Positions 44,281-52,891 of a DNA stretch of 64,000 bases are shown here, one piece after another. Source of the DNA: Thauera sp. JM12B12 (GTDB taxonomy: Bacteria > Pseudomonadota > Gammaproteobacteria > Burkholderiales > Rhodocyclaceae); the NCBI RefSeq assembly GCF_039614725.1, contig NZ_CP154859.1:2914001-2978000 (forward strand). The letters run 5' to 3'. The first letter of the stretch is position 1; each line of letters begins with the position of its first letter. The position numbers were made by a program, and so were the translations under genes. The notes under the pieces are model-generated. The model worked only from the letters and a program-made list of their open reading frames with translations, had not been told where the DNA came from and made no database searches.

Positions 44281-45375
44281 ATGAATCAGCACACCCCCGC
44301 CGCCGCGCTCGCCTGCGCCGGCCTGCTCGGCTATTGCCGCGCCGGCTTCGAGAAGGAACTCGCCGCCGAACTCGACGACATCGCCGCGGAGGCCGGGCTG
44401 ATCGGCTACGTGCGCGCCGAGCCCGACTCGGGCTACGTCATCTACGAGACCTTCGAACCCACCCCGCTCGGCAGCTTCGGCGAAGCCACCGACTGGCGCC
44501 GCCCGGTGTTCGCGCGCCAGCTGCTGCCGTGGTTCGCGCGCGTCGACGATCTGCCCGAGCGCGACCGCGCCACACCGATCGTCGACGCGGTCAAGGCAAG
44601 CGGCCAGCGCTTCTCGGGCGTGGTGCTGGAGACCCCCGACACCGACGAGGCCAAGCAGCGCTCGGGCTTCTGCAAGCGCTTCACCGAGCCGCTCGCCAGG
44701 GCGCTCGAGAAAGCCGGCTGCCTGCGCACCAGCCGCGCCGGTCTGCCCGTGCTGCACGTCCTCTTCACGAGCGCGACCAGCGCCTGGCTCGCCGCCGGTC
44801 AACCCGGCCAGTGCTCGACCTGGCCGATGGGCATCCCGCGCCTGCGCATGCCCTCGAACGCCCCCAGCCGCTCCACTGCGAAGCTCGCCGAAGCCTTCAT
44901 GACCCTGCTCGAGGACAACGAGCGCGACAGCATCGTGCGCGCCGGCCAGCGCGCGGTGGACCTGGGCGCCGCGCCGGGCGGGTGGACCTGGCAGCTGGTG
45001 CACCGCGGCCTTCGCGTCACCGCGATCGACAACGGCCCGCTGCGCGACAGCGTCATGGCCACCGAGATGGTCGAGCACCTGAAGGCCGACGGCTTCACCT
45101 GGCGGCCGCCGCGGCCGGTGGACTGGATGGTGTGCGACATGGTCGAACAGCCCTCGCGCATCGCCTCGCTGATGGCCGAATGGGTCGCCACCGGGCGCTG
45201 CCGCTACACCATCTTCAACCTCAAGCTGCCGATGAAGCGCCGCGTCGAGGCGGTCGAGCAATGCCGCGAGCTCATCCGCAAGCGGCTCGCCAGCGTCGGC
45301 CCCTTCGACCTGCGCATCAAGCACCTGTACCACGACCGCGAGGAAGTCACCGCCTTCCTCACGCTCAAGCGCTGA
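44281..45375 (+). CDS. rlmM: 23S rRNA (cytidine-2498-2'-O) methyltransferase RlmM
   Basis: 364-aa SAM-dependent methyltransferase modifying C2498 of 23S rRNA. N-terminal THUMP-like domain ('GLLGYCRAGFEKELAAELDD'), then Rossmann-fold motif I 'VDLGAAPGGWTWQL' near 231-244, 'VCDMVEQPSRIASLMAEW' and 'FNLKLPMKRR'. The K-D-K-E catalytic set is plausibly filled by the Lys before motif I, Asp of CDMVEQP, Lys of LKLPMK and Glu of 'DREEVT'. Length equals E. coli RlmM (366). ATG 44281 fits the family N-terminus. Confidence 0.93.
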   Translation: MNQHTPAAALACAGLLGYCRAGFEKELAAELDDIAAEAGLIGYVRAEPDSGYVIYETFEPTPLGSFGEATDWRRPVFARQLLPWFARVDDLPERDRATPIVDAVKASGQRFSGVVLETPDTDEAKQRSGFCKRFTEPLARALEKAGCLRTSRAGLPVLHVLFTSATSAWLAAGQPGQCSTWPMGIPRLRMPSNAPSRSTAKLAEAFMTLLEDNERDSIVRAGQRAVDLGAAPGGWTWQLVHRGLRVTAIDNGPLRDSVMATEMVEHLKADGFTWRPPRPVDWMVCDMVEQPSRIASLMAEWVATGRCRYTIFNLKLPMKRRVEAVEQCRELIRKRLASVGPFDLRIKHLYHDREEVTAFLTLKR

Positions 45376-45443
45376 CGCCGCCTCGGCCGGCATTCCTCGC
45401 AGCGGGGGCGAAGCCCTTGGCGGGGAAAGGTTTTTGCGCCGTG

Positions 45444-45449
45444 TATAAT
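45444..45449 (+). promoter_or_regulatory. Perfect -10 element TATAAT upstream of rhlE
   Basis: TATAAT at 45444-45449, 57 bp before the rhlE ATG. No -35 hexamer at normal spacing; the nearest, TTGGCG, is 21 bp upstream. Such a box is rare by chance in this GC-rich DNA. Confidence 0.45.
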
Positions 45450-45506
45450 CCGGGTTTTCCGTAATCCGGTGGCGTCCTGTCGACCACCTCCAACCCGAAG
45501 GCACCC

Positions 45507-47033
45507 ATGAGCTTTGCCGATCTCGGCCTCATTCCCGAACTGCTGCAGGCCGTCACCGACGCCGGCTATACCGAACCCACGCCGATCCAGCGCCAGGCCA
45601 TCCCCACGATCATCGCCGGCAACGACGTCATGGGCGGCGCCCAGACCGGCACCGGCAAGACCGCCGGCTTCACCCTGCCGCTGCTGCACCGCATCGCCCG
45701 CCACGCCAACACCAGCACCTCGCCCGCCCGCCACCAGACGCGCGCGCTGATCCTCGCGCCGACGCGCGAACTGGCGATGCAGGTGTACGAGTCGGTCAAG
45801 ACCTACAGCAAGCACCTGCCGCTGCGCTCCGTGTGCGTCTATGGCGGCGTCGACATCAAGCCGCAGCAGATGGAGCTGCGTCGCGGCATCGAGGTGGTCA
45901 TCGCCACCCCGGGCCGACTGCTCGACCACGTCGAGCAGAAGTCGATCAACCTGTCCCAGGTCGAGGTGCTGGTGCTGGACGAGGCCGACCGCATGCTCGA
46001 CATGGGCTTCATCCCCGACATCAAGCGCATCCTCGCGCTGCTGCCCAAGCAGCGCCAGAGCCTGCTGTTCTCGGCCACCTTCTCGGACGAGATCAAGAAG
46101 CTCGCCGACCAGATGCTGAAGAACCCGCAGCTGATCGAGGTCGCGCGCCGCAACATGGTGTCCGAGACCATCACCCACGTGGTGCACCCGGTGTCCTCGG
46201 GCATGAAGCGCAACCTGCTCGCCCACCTGCTGCGCCACAAGCCCGACACCCAGGCCCTGGTCTTCGTCGACACCAAGCTGGTGTGCGGGCGCCTGGCCCA
46301 TTACCTGGAGCGTGCCGGCATCTCCGCCGACGCCATCCACGGCGACAAGGGCCAGCAGCAGCGCACCGAGACGCTCGAGGCCTTCAAGGCCGGCAAGCTG
46401 CGCGTGCTGGTCGCCACCGACGTTGCCGCGCGCGGCATCGACATCGACGAGCTGCCCTTCGTCATCAACTTCGAGCTGCCGCACACCGCCGAGGACTACG
46501 TGCACCGCATCGGCCGCACCGGCCGCGCCGGTCACCACGGCTACGCGATCTCGCTGGTGAGTTCGGAAGAGAAGCACTGGCTGGCCGAAATCGAGAAGCT
46601 GATCAAGTTCCAGATCCCGCAGGAGCTGGTGCCCGGCTTCGATCCCGATCCGGATTTCCACGAGGCCGGCACGCGCGGACACCGCGGTCGCCGCCCCGCG
46701 GCCAGCGCCGACAGCCTCGTGCCGACCGGGAGCGGCGGGCGCGAGCGCAGTGGCGAGGGCCGTCGCGACGCGGGACGAGACGCTGCCCGCGAGTCCAGCC
46801 GGGACGCCGGCCGCGGCGCCGCGCGCGATGCCGGACGCAGTGCGAATCGCCGTACGCGGTCGACGATCGCAGCCGACGGCTTCGACTTCAGCAAGCCTTA
46901 CGAGCCGGTAACCCCTGTGGTCGTCGCCACCGCCGACACCCAGCCCACCGCCGCCGCGGCTGCCAAGCCCGACCCGCTGCGTCGCGGCCAGCGCCCGATC
47001 GCGGTGCTGCTGGGTGGTCTGGGGCGTAAATAA
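45507..47033 (+). CDS. rhlE: DEAD-box RNA helicase RhlE
   Basis: 508-aa ATP-dependent RNA helicase for ribosome assembly/RNA turnover. It starts 'MSFADLGLIPELLQAV' (Q motif region with 'YTEPTPIQRQAIP'), motif I 'AQTGTGKT' (45-52), 'PTREL', 'VLDEADRMLDMGF', 'FSATFS', 'ATDVAARGIDI' and 'HRIGRTGRAG'. Beyond ~380 the tail is Arg/Gly/Asp/Ser-rich with repeated 'RDAGR'-like units, a typical RNA-binding extension. Single gene with its own -10 box. Confidence 0.95.
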   Translation: MSFADLGLIPELLQAVTDAGYTEPTPIQRQAIPTIIAGNDVMGGAQTGTGKTAGFTLPLLHRIARHANTSTSPARHQTRALILAPTRELAMQVYESVKTYSKHLPLRSVCVYGGVDIKPQQMELRRGIEVVIATPGRLLDHVEQKSINLSQVEVLVLDEADRMLDMGFIPDIKRILALLPKQRQSLLFSATFSDEIKKLADQMLKNPQLIEVARRNMVSETITHVVHPVSSGMKRNLLAHLLRHKPDTQALVFVDTKLVCGRLAHYLERAGISADAIHGDKGQQQRTETLEAFKAGKLRVLVATDVAARGIDIDELPFVINFELPHTAEDYVHRIGRTGRAGHHGYAISLVSSEEKHWLAEIEKLIKFQIPQELVPGFDPDPDFHEAGTRGHRGRRPAASADSLVPTGSGGRERSGEGRRDAGRDAARESSRDAGRGAARDAGRSANRRTRSTIAADGFDFSKPYEPVTPVVVATADTQPTAAAAAKPDPLRRGQRPIAVLLGGLGRK

Positions 47034-47122
47034 GGCCCAAGGAACACGCCTTTTCGGGGGTCGGCGGCAGCGGGCATTCAAGTATCCTGCCCCACATGCC
47101 GTAAAGCCCGAACCGCTCGCCG

Positions 47123-48475
47123 ATGCCCCCAGCCGTGAACACTGCAGGACGCCCTCCAGGCCTGCCGCCCGACCCGGGCGGCGCACAGCCCGCCGATCCC
47201 TTCGTCCCCGACCTCTCCGAGGGCGCGGAAACCGGGGTCTATCTCGCCCTGCTCGAGCTCCTCGACGAGGGCCTGATCATCACCGGCGACGAGCTCATCC
47301 TGGACGCCAACAGCGCCGCCTGCCAGCTGCTCGGGCGGGATTACCGCGAGGTCGCCGGGCGGCCGCTGTCCGAGCTCTTTCCCAGCGAGGAAGATTTCCT
47401 CGCTGCGCGGGCGCGCCTTTTCATCGAGGGTGAGCGCCGCGGCCAGCTCGAGTTCGCCCTTCCGGGCTGCCAGGTCCGCACCCTGTCGTTCATCTCGGCC
47501 CCCCGCTTGCGCCCCGGCATGCATGCCATCCTGCTCAGCGCGCCGACCGGCGCGACCGAGGACAACGCCGCCGGACGCATCGCGCCCGACGAAACCCACG
47601 CCGGCGAGCATCCGCAGCCCCGCGCCGAACACGGCAAGCACCCCGCCCACGCGCTGCGGACACCCTACTTCCAGACCCTGGCACGCACGCCCGGCTTCGG
47701 CGGCGACTACCTCGAACGCGGCCTCTACCGCGCGCTCCATGGCGACGAGCTCACCCTGCATTTCCAGCCCCTCGTCGATGCGCGCGATGGCCGCATCTGC
47801 GCGGGCGAGGCCCTGTTGCGCTGGCGTCATCCCGAGCTCGGCCTGCTGCCCTTCCGCAGCTTCATCGGCGCGGTCAACGACCGCCACCTGATCTCCGAAC
47901 TCGGCGACTGGGTGCTGCAGTCGGCCTGTCGCGTCGCGCGTGAGTGGCCACAGGCGGCGGGTGGCGAAGCGCCCCGCCTGACGGTCAATGTGGCCCTGGA
48001 ACAGCTGCTTCGCGGCGACTTCGCCGAGCGTGTCGCCGCGATCCTGCGTGACAGCGGGCTGCCCGCCGAGCGCCTCGAGCTCGATCTGGACGAGCGCGTG
48101 CTCGAGGTGGACAGCGCCGGCCTTCCGGCCACGCTGGACAGCCTCGCCGCCCAGGGGCTGCGGCTGGCGATCGACGATTTCGGCCGCGGGCTGTCATCCA
48201 TTCCCCGCCTGCGCCGCTACCCGGTGACCGCGCTCAAGCTCGACCCCGCGCTGGTAGCCGGCGTCGGGCGCGACGAGGACAGCGAGGCGATCGTCGAGGC
48301 GATCAGCTGCCTCGCCGCGCCCCTTGGCCTCAAGGTCTATGCGCGCGGCGTGGAAAGCAGGGGCCAGCAGGCTTTCCTGTGTGCGCTCGGCTGCCACCTG
48401 CAGCAGGGTCCGCTGTTCGGCCAGCCCGTGCCGGCCGCCCAATTCGGCACCTACCCGCGCGGCCGCGCTCAGTAA
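47123..48475 (+). CDS. PAS-EAL protein with degenerate phosphodiesterase site
   Basis: 450 aa, soluble. A PAS domain (~38-140: 'EGLIITGDELILDANSAACQ') is linked to an EAL domain (~197-440). The EAL motif is 'GEALLRW' (Glu229), Asn289, 'AIDDFGRG' (Asp351/352) and Lys372 are present, but the Glu of 'LELEI' is Asp321 ('LELDLDER') and the first Glu of the 'AEGVE' motif is Arg408 ('YARGVES'). It probably binds c-di-GMP without hydrolysing it, or has lost activity; this is inference. Convergent with, and overlapping by 7 bp, the next minus-strand gene. Confidence 0.85.
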   Translation: MPPAVNTAGRPPGLPPDPGGAQPADPFVPDLSEGAETGVYLALLELLDEGLIITGDELILDANSAACQLLGRDYREVAGRPLSELFPSEEDFLAARARLFIEGERRGQLEFALPGCQVRTLSFISAPRLRPGMHAILLSAPTGATEDNAAGRIAPDETHAGEHPQPRAEHGKHPAHALRTPYFQTLARTPGFGGDYLERGLYRALHGDELTLHFQPLVDARDGRICAGEALLRWRHPELGLLPFRSFIGAVNDRHLISELGDWVLQSACRVAREWPQAAGGEAPRLTVNVALEQLLRGDFAERVAAILRDSGLPAERLELDLDERVLEVDSAGLPATLDSLAAQGLRLAIDDFGRGLSSIPRLRRYPVTALKLDPALVAGVGRDEDSEAIVEAISCLAAPLGLKVYARGVESRGQQAFLCALGCHLQQGPLFGQPVPAAQFGTYPRGRAQ

Positions 48476-48942
48476 TCGAGCAGGGTGGTGCAGGTCTCCT
48501 CGCGGCCGGTCATGCGCCCGAACTGCTGCAGGCGCCCCTGCACGAATTCGTCCGGGACACGGCGATCCGCGCAGTAGTCGCGCAACTGCATGGCCTGGGC
48601 GACGAACTGCATCCGCCGCGTGACGTCGCCGATCGCACCGAAGACATAGGCGTCCGTGCGGCGCCAGTCGGGTGTCCGAGCCGCCGATGGCGCGGCTGCA
48701 CCCTGCCCGCCCCCGGCCCGCTGACCAGCGGATGGCGCCTGTTGCGGCGCGCGCGGCTGCTGGGGAGCCTGCTGCTGCGCCGCCGCGACGAGCGGCAGAC
48801 CGAGGCCGCACGCGCAAGCCACGAGCAGAGCCGACAAAAAGACCGGGTCGTGACCGCCGGCATTGCGCCCGCGGTCACGACCCGGTCTGCGGATCGGACG
48901 CACATCCCCCGCCAGCCCGGGGGCCAGCGGGGCAAACATCAT
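48469..48942 (-). CDS. Exported hypothetical protein downstream of pntB
   Basis: 157 aa if started at ATG 48942, which overlaps the pntB TGA (ATGA). A hydrophobic segment 'VFLSALLVACACGLGLPLVA' (~34-53) followed by 'AAQ' looks like a signal peptide with an unusually long 33-residue n-region. Then a Gln/Pro/Ala-rich linker and a C-terminal part 'RRMQFVAQAMQLRDYCADRR' with 'EETCTTLLDY' that has two Cys. Not recognised as a known family. The N-terminal codons coincide with the pnt terminator hairpin, so the true start could be a TTG near 48838. Confidence 0.6.
   Translation of the reverse strand: MMFAPLAPGLAGDVRPIRRPGRDRGRNAGGHDPVFLSALLVACACGLGLPLVAAAQQQAPQQPRAPQQAPSAGQRAGGGQGAAAPSAARTPDWRRTDAYVFGAIGDVTRRMQFVAQAMQLRDYCADRRVPDEFVQGRLQQFGRMTGREETCTTLLDY
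48836..48887 (-). terminator. Terminator of the pnt operon, inside the next ORF
   Basis: On the minus strand GACCGGGTCGTGACCGC (48887-48871) pairs perfectly over 17 bp with 48857-48841 around a 13-base loop and is followed by five U (48840-48836). It begins 52 bp after the pntB stop. It overlaps the 5' part of the small gene 48942-48469. Confidence 0.85.
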
Positions 48943-50318
48943 GCTTCCATCGCCTTCACGTGCTGGATGACCTCGCCGATCGCTTCCTGCGCGCTGCCGT
49001 AGAGCATGCGGCAGTTGTCCTTGTAGAACAGCGCGTTCTCGATGCCCGAGTAGCCCGCACCCTTGCCGCGCTTGACCACGATGACGTTCTGCGCCATGTC
49101 GGCGTTGAGGATCGGCATGCCGTAGATCGGGCTCGACTTGTCGGTGCGCGCGACCGGGTTCACCACGTCGTTGGCGCCGATGACCAGCGCCACGTCGGCC
49201 TGGGCGAAATCGTTGTTGATCTCGTCGAGGTCGAAGATCTTGTCGTAGGGCACGCCGGCCTCGGCGAGCAGCACGTTCATGTGGCCCGGCATGCGACCCG
49301 CGACCGGATGGATCGCGAACACCACCTCGACGCCGCCCTCCTCCAGCAGCTGCGCCATCTCCCACACCTTGTGCTGGGCGCCGGCCACCGCCATGCCGTA
49401 GCCGGGCACGATGATGACCTTCTGGCCGTAGCGCATCAGCGCTGCCGCATCCATCGGCGACAACTCGCGCATCGTGCCTTCGACCGCCTCGCCGCCTTCG
49501 GCCGCAGCGCCGGTGATGGGCGCGAAGATGATGTTCTTGATCGGGCGGTTCATCGCCTTGGCCATGAGCTGGGTGAGCAGCATGCCCGAGGCGCCGACCA
49601 CGATACCGGCGACGATGAGCGCCGGGTTGCCGATCACGAAACCCTTGAAGCCCACCGCAAGGCCGGTGAAGGCGTTCAGCAGCGAGATCACCACCGGCAT
49701 GTCGGCACCGCCGATCGGCATCACCAGGACGACGCCGAGCGCGAGCGCGAGCAGGAAGAACACGAAGATCTCGAAGCCGCCGGGCGCGTCCGAGTAGGCC
49801 ACGGTGAGGCCCACGCCGAAGGTCAGCAGACTCAGGAAGAAGTTCACGTTGTTCTGCTGCGGCAGGCGGATCGCCTTGTTCATCAGGCCCTGCAGCTTGG
49901 CAAATGCCACGCACGAACCCGAGAACGCCACCGCGCCGATGATCGCGCCCAGCGCAAGCAGCGTCGAGGTGACCGCGTCATGCGGCACGCCGCGCACCAG
50001 CTCGATCGCCGCGATCCCGGCCGCCGCGCCGCCGCCCATGCCGTTGTAGATGGCGACCATCTGCGGCATGTCGGTCATCTTGACGATCTTGCCGCTGTAC
50101 CAGGCCACGCCGCCGCCGAGCACGATGGCGAGGATCATCAGGCCGACGTTGTGCAGGTCGGGGATGAAGAAGGTCACCACCGTGGCGCCGACCATGGCGA
50201 AGCCGGCCCAGACGATGCCCTTCTTCGCCGTCACCGGCGAGGACATCGCCTTGAGGCCGAGGATGAAGACGATGGCGACGATGAAGTACGCCATGCTCAC
50301 GAACCAGTTGGACGTCAT
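48939..50318 (-). CDS. pntB: NAD(P) transhydrogenase subunit beta
   Basis: 459-aa proton-pumping transhydrogenase subunit with NADP(H)-binding domain III. Nine-odd TM helices in the first ~260 residues ('WFVSMAYFIVAIVFILGLKA'), then domain III with 'VIIVPGYGMAVAGAQHKVWE' (NADP fingerprint GYGMAVA), 'HPVAGRMPGHMNVLLAEAGV' and 'LVIGANDVVNPVAR'. Start ATG 50318 overlaps the upstream subunit TGA by 4 bp. Last conserved gene of the three-gene pnt operon. Confidence 0.95.
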   Translation of the reverse strand: MTSNWFVSMAYFIVAIVFILGLKAMSSPVTAKKGIVWAGFAMVGATVVTFFIPDLHNVGLMILAIVLGGGVAWYSGKIVKMTDMPQMVAIYNGMGGGAAAGIAAIELVRGVPHDAVTSTLLALGAIIGAVAFSGSCVAFAKLQGLMNKAIRLPQQNNVNFFLSLLTFGVGLTVAYSDAPGGFEIFVFFLLALALGVVLVMPIGGADMPVVISLLNAFTGLAVGFKGFVIGNPALIVAGIVVGASGMLLTQLMAKAMNRPIKNIIFAPITGAAAEGGEAVEGTMRELSPMDAAALMRYGQKVIIVPGYGMAVAGAQHKVWEMAQLLEEGGVEVVFAIHPVAGRMPGHMNVLLAEAGVPYDKIFDLDEINNDFAQADVALVIGANDVVNPVARTDKSSPIYGMPILNADMAQNVIVVKRGKGAGYSGIENALFYKDNCRMLYGSAQEAIGEVIQHVKAMEA

Positions 50319-50620
50319 TTTGCACCCCCTTCCTTGCGGCCACCGGCCTTGAACATGCCGAGCATGCGTTCGGTGACGATGTAGCCACCGGCCGCGTTGG
50401 CCGCACCCAGGAAGACGGCGAAGAAGCCGATCACCAGTTGCACCGGATCCTCGGGATCGGCGTGGCCGAGCGCCACCATGGCGCCGATCAGCACGACGCC
50501 GTGCACGAAGTTCGAACCCGACATCAGCGGGGTGTGAAGAATCACCGGCACACGCGAGATCACCTCGTACCCGGTGAACGCGGCCAGCGCGAAGATGTAC
50601 AGCGCGGTAAAGCCATCCAT
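50315..50620 (-). CDS. pntAB: NAD(P) transhydrogenase alpha subunit, membrane part
   Basis: 101-aa membrane segment corresponding to the C-terminal TM part of E. coli PntA, here a separate gene. Three TM helices: 'ALYIFALAAFTGYEVISRV', 'FVHGVVLIGAMVALGHA' and 'LVIGFFAVFLGAANAAGGYI'. Ends in a charged 'MFKAGGRKEGGAK'. It begins 13 bp after pntAA and overlaps pntB (ATGA). Split alpha subunits are common in proteobacteria. Confidence 0.93.
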   Translation of the reverse strand: MDGFTALYIFALAAFTGYEVISRVPVILHTPLMSGSNFVHGVVLIGAMVALGHADPEDPVQLVIGFFAVFLGAANAAGGYIVTERMLGMFKAGGRKEGGAK

Positions 50621-50633
50621 GACGGAATCCTCC

Positions 50634-51758
50634 TTACAGTCCGAGCGCCTGCTTGACGCCCGCGTGGCGAACTTCGCCCGCGTGGGTCAGGCAGCTGCCG
50701 GACATGACCTCGTCCTCCCAGTCGAGCGCGAGCGCGCCGTCCTTGATGAAGGGCGAGATGAAATTGAACAGGTTCTTGGCGATCATCTCGGACGCATGCA
50801 CCGGCATGCGGCTGGGGATGTTGGTGGGACCGATCACGAGCACATCGTTGATCCATACCTTCTCGCCCGCGACCGTGCCCTCGACGTTGCCGCCGGTCTC
50901 GGCCGCCATGTCGACGACCACGGCGCCGCGCTTCATGCGCGCGACCATGTCGGCGGTGATGATCTTGGGCGCCGGCCGGCCCGGGATGGCCGCGGTGGTG
51001 ATCAGCGCGTCGCACTGCGCCACCGCCTTGGCCAGGCGCTCGGCCTGCTTCGCCTTCTCTTCCTCGGTGAGCTCGCGCGCATAGCCGCCGCTGCCCGCCG
51101 CGGACACACCGGTGTCGACGAACTTGGCGCCGAGCGACTCGATCTGCTCGCGCGTCTCGGGGCGCACGTCGTAGGCTTCGACCATGGCGCCGATGCGGCG
51201 CGCGGTCGCGATCGCCTGCAGGCCGGCCACGCCGGCGCCGATCACCAGCACCTTGGCCGGGCGGATGGAACCGGCGGCATAGGTGAGCATGGGGAAGAAC
51301 TTCGGCGAGTGATCGGCTGCGATCAGCGCGCACTCGTAGCCGGCGACCGCGCCCTGGCTGGACAGGATGTCCATGCTCTGGGCACGCGAGATGCGCGGCA
51401 GCAGCTCGAGGGCGAACGCGGTGACCTGGGCATCGACGAGCTGCTTCGCGCGCTCGGCGCTCGCCCATGGCTGCAGCATGCCGCACAGCACGCTGCCCGG
51501 CTTCATCGCCGCGACCGTCGACGCCGCCGGCGCCTGCACGCAGAACACCACGTCGGCGGCCGCAGCCACGTCCTCCGCGGTATCGACGAAGCGGACTTCG
51601 GCAAAGTCCTCGTCAGCGAAGTGCGCGGCCTTGCCCGCCCCCTTCTGCATGACGATCTGGGCCCCAAGGCCCTGATATTTCTTGACTACATCCGGCACGA
51701 CGGACAGCCGTCGCTCGCCAGGATGCGTCTCCAAAAGCACTCCGATGACCAGAGGCAT
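50634..51758 (-). CDS. pntAA: NAD(P) transhydrogenase alpha subunit, NAD-binding part
   Basis: 374-aa domain I of proton-translocating transhydrogenase; it binds NAD(H) and exchanges hydride with PntB domain III. 'GVLLETHPGERRLSVVPDVV' begins the fold; the NAD motif is 'VLVIGAGVAGLQAIATARRI' with acidic Asp in 'VEAYDVRPETREQ'; 'SVDAGSGGYA'-like loop is 'VSAAGSGGYARELTEEE'. ATG 51758 with AGGAAGGAG upstream. First gene of the operon. Function: NADPH supply and redox balance. Confidence 0.94.
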   Translation of the reverse strand: MPLVIGVLLETHPGERRLSVVPDVVKKYQGLGAQIVMQKGAGKAAHFADEDFAEVRFVDTAEDVAAAADVVFCVQAPAASTVAAMKPGSVLCGMLQPWASAERAKQLVDAQVTAFALELLPRISRAQSMDILSSQGAVAGYECALIAADHSPKFFPMLTYAAGSIRPAKVLVIGAGVAGLQAIATARRIGAMVEAYDVRPETREQIESLGAKFVDTGVSAAGSGGYARELTEEEKAKQAERLAKAVAQCDALITTAAIPGRPAPKIITADMVARMKRGAVVVDMAAETGGNVEGTVAGEKVWINDVLVIGPTNIPSRMPVHASEMIAKNLFNFISPFIKDGALALDWEDEVMSGSCLTHAGEVRHAGVKQALGL

Positions 51759-51991
51759 GGACGCACTCCTTCCTAGGGATAAAAAAAACGAAAGTTGAAG
51801 GCGCGTCGGCAGCACCAATGAATGGTTTTCTCTCTCCCTGCCCCGCGCTCGAAGCGCTCAGAGCCGACACACCGGGGATATTACCGTCAATCGGTGCCCG
51901 TGCAAGCATGCACCGCTTCGGTGCAGGCGTGGCCTGGCGACGGCGAGGGGGGCTCCGCTGCGACGATCGTGCGCGTCGCGGGCACGCCCGC

Positions 51992-52750
51992 TCAGGTGCG
52001 CGCGGGGATCGGAACCAGCTTGATGATCGCGAGCGAGATGTTGTCGCCGCTGCCGCTCGCGCGCTCGCGACCGAGGGCGATGAGACGCTGCGCTGCCGCG
52101 CGTGGCGCGAGCTCCTGCAGCGTGGTGGCGAGCTCGAAGTCGCTGAAGTAGGCCCACAGGCCGTCGGAGCACAGCAGGAAGCAGTCGCCGGCGAGCGGCG
52201 CCTCCTCGCGGCCGTAGTCGATGCGCGGCTCGCGTTCGCTGCCGAGGCAGGACAGCAGCACGTTGCGCTGCGGATGATGCAACGCGCCGTTCTCGTCCAG
52301 GCGGCCCTTGCGCTGCAGTTCGCCGACCAGGGAATGATCGCCGGTGCGCGCAACGGTGCGCGTGCCGCGGAAGTGATACAGGCGCGAATCGCCGCAGTGC
52401 GCCCAGTAGGCCCTGCCCTGCTGGAGCAGGAACGCCACCGCGGTGCTGTGCGGATCCTGCTCGCTGGTGAAGCGGGTGAGCTTGATGACCGTGTGCGCCT
52501 CGCCGATCACGCTCCCGAGCAGATGCTCGGGCGTCTCGTGCAGGGGCGCGTAGGTCTCGAAATTCTGGCGTGCGCGGATCAGCACCTGCTCGGCCGCCAT
52601 CGCGCCGCCACTGTGCCCGCCCATGCCATCGGCAAGCACCGCCATCATCATCCCGGGCCGGGTCGGATGCCCGAACAGCGCCACGCGATCCTGTTGTTCC
52701 TTGCGATCGCCCAGATGCATGGCGACACAGGTTTCGGCGGTGAAGGACAT
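51992..52750 (-). CDS. PP2C-family Ser/Thr protein phosphatase
   Basis: 252-aa Mn2+/Mg2+-dependent phosphatase. Metal-binding Asp in 'RKEQQDRVALF', 'AVLADGMGGHSGGAMAA', 'WAHCGDSRLYHFRGTRTVAR', 'LLCSDGLWAYF' and C-terminal 'GSGDNISLAIIKL' form the complete PP2C motif set. No TM or sensor domain. ATG 52750 starts the fold; the Shine-Dalgarno sequence is weak. No Ser/Thr kinase gene is adjacent; targets unknown. Located between pntAA (234 bp away) and glcF. Confidence 0.9.
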   Translation of the reverse strand: MSFTAETCVAMHLGDRKEQQDRVALFGHPTRPGMMMAVLADGMGGHSGGAMAAEQVLIRARQNFETYAPLHETPEHLLGSVIGEAHTVIKLTRFTSEQDPHSTAVAFLLQQGRAYWAHCGDSRLYHFRGTRTVARTGDHSLVGELQRKGRLDENGALHHPQRNVLLSCLGSEREPRIDYGREEAPLAGDCFLLCSDGLWAYFSDFELATTLQELAPRAAAQRLIALGRERASGSGDNISLAIIKLVPIPART

Positions 52751-52891
52751 GGATTGCGATGAGGAGCCGTGCGGCAGGAAGAGTGCGGCGATGATATCAA
52801 GCAGCCGTCGGCGCCGCGCGGCGGAAATCCACGCCCCGCGCGGCAAAGCGCGCGGGATGTGACTTATCTCACGCCCCGCGCGCGATCCCGC

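Noticed and set aside
51895..51935. Hairpin TGCACCG/CGGTGCA as a terminator after the PP2C gene
   Set aside because: No U-run and short stem; insufficient evidence to list.
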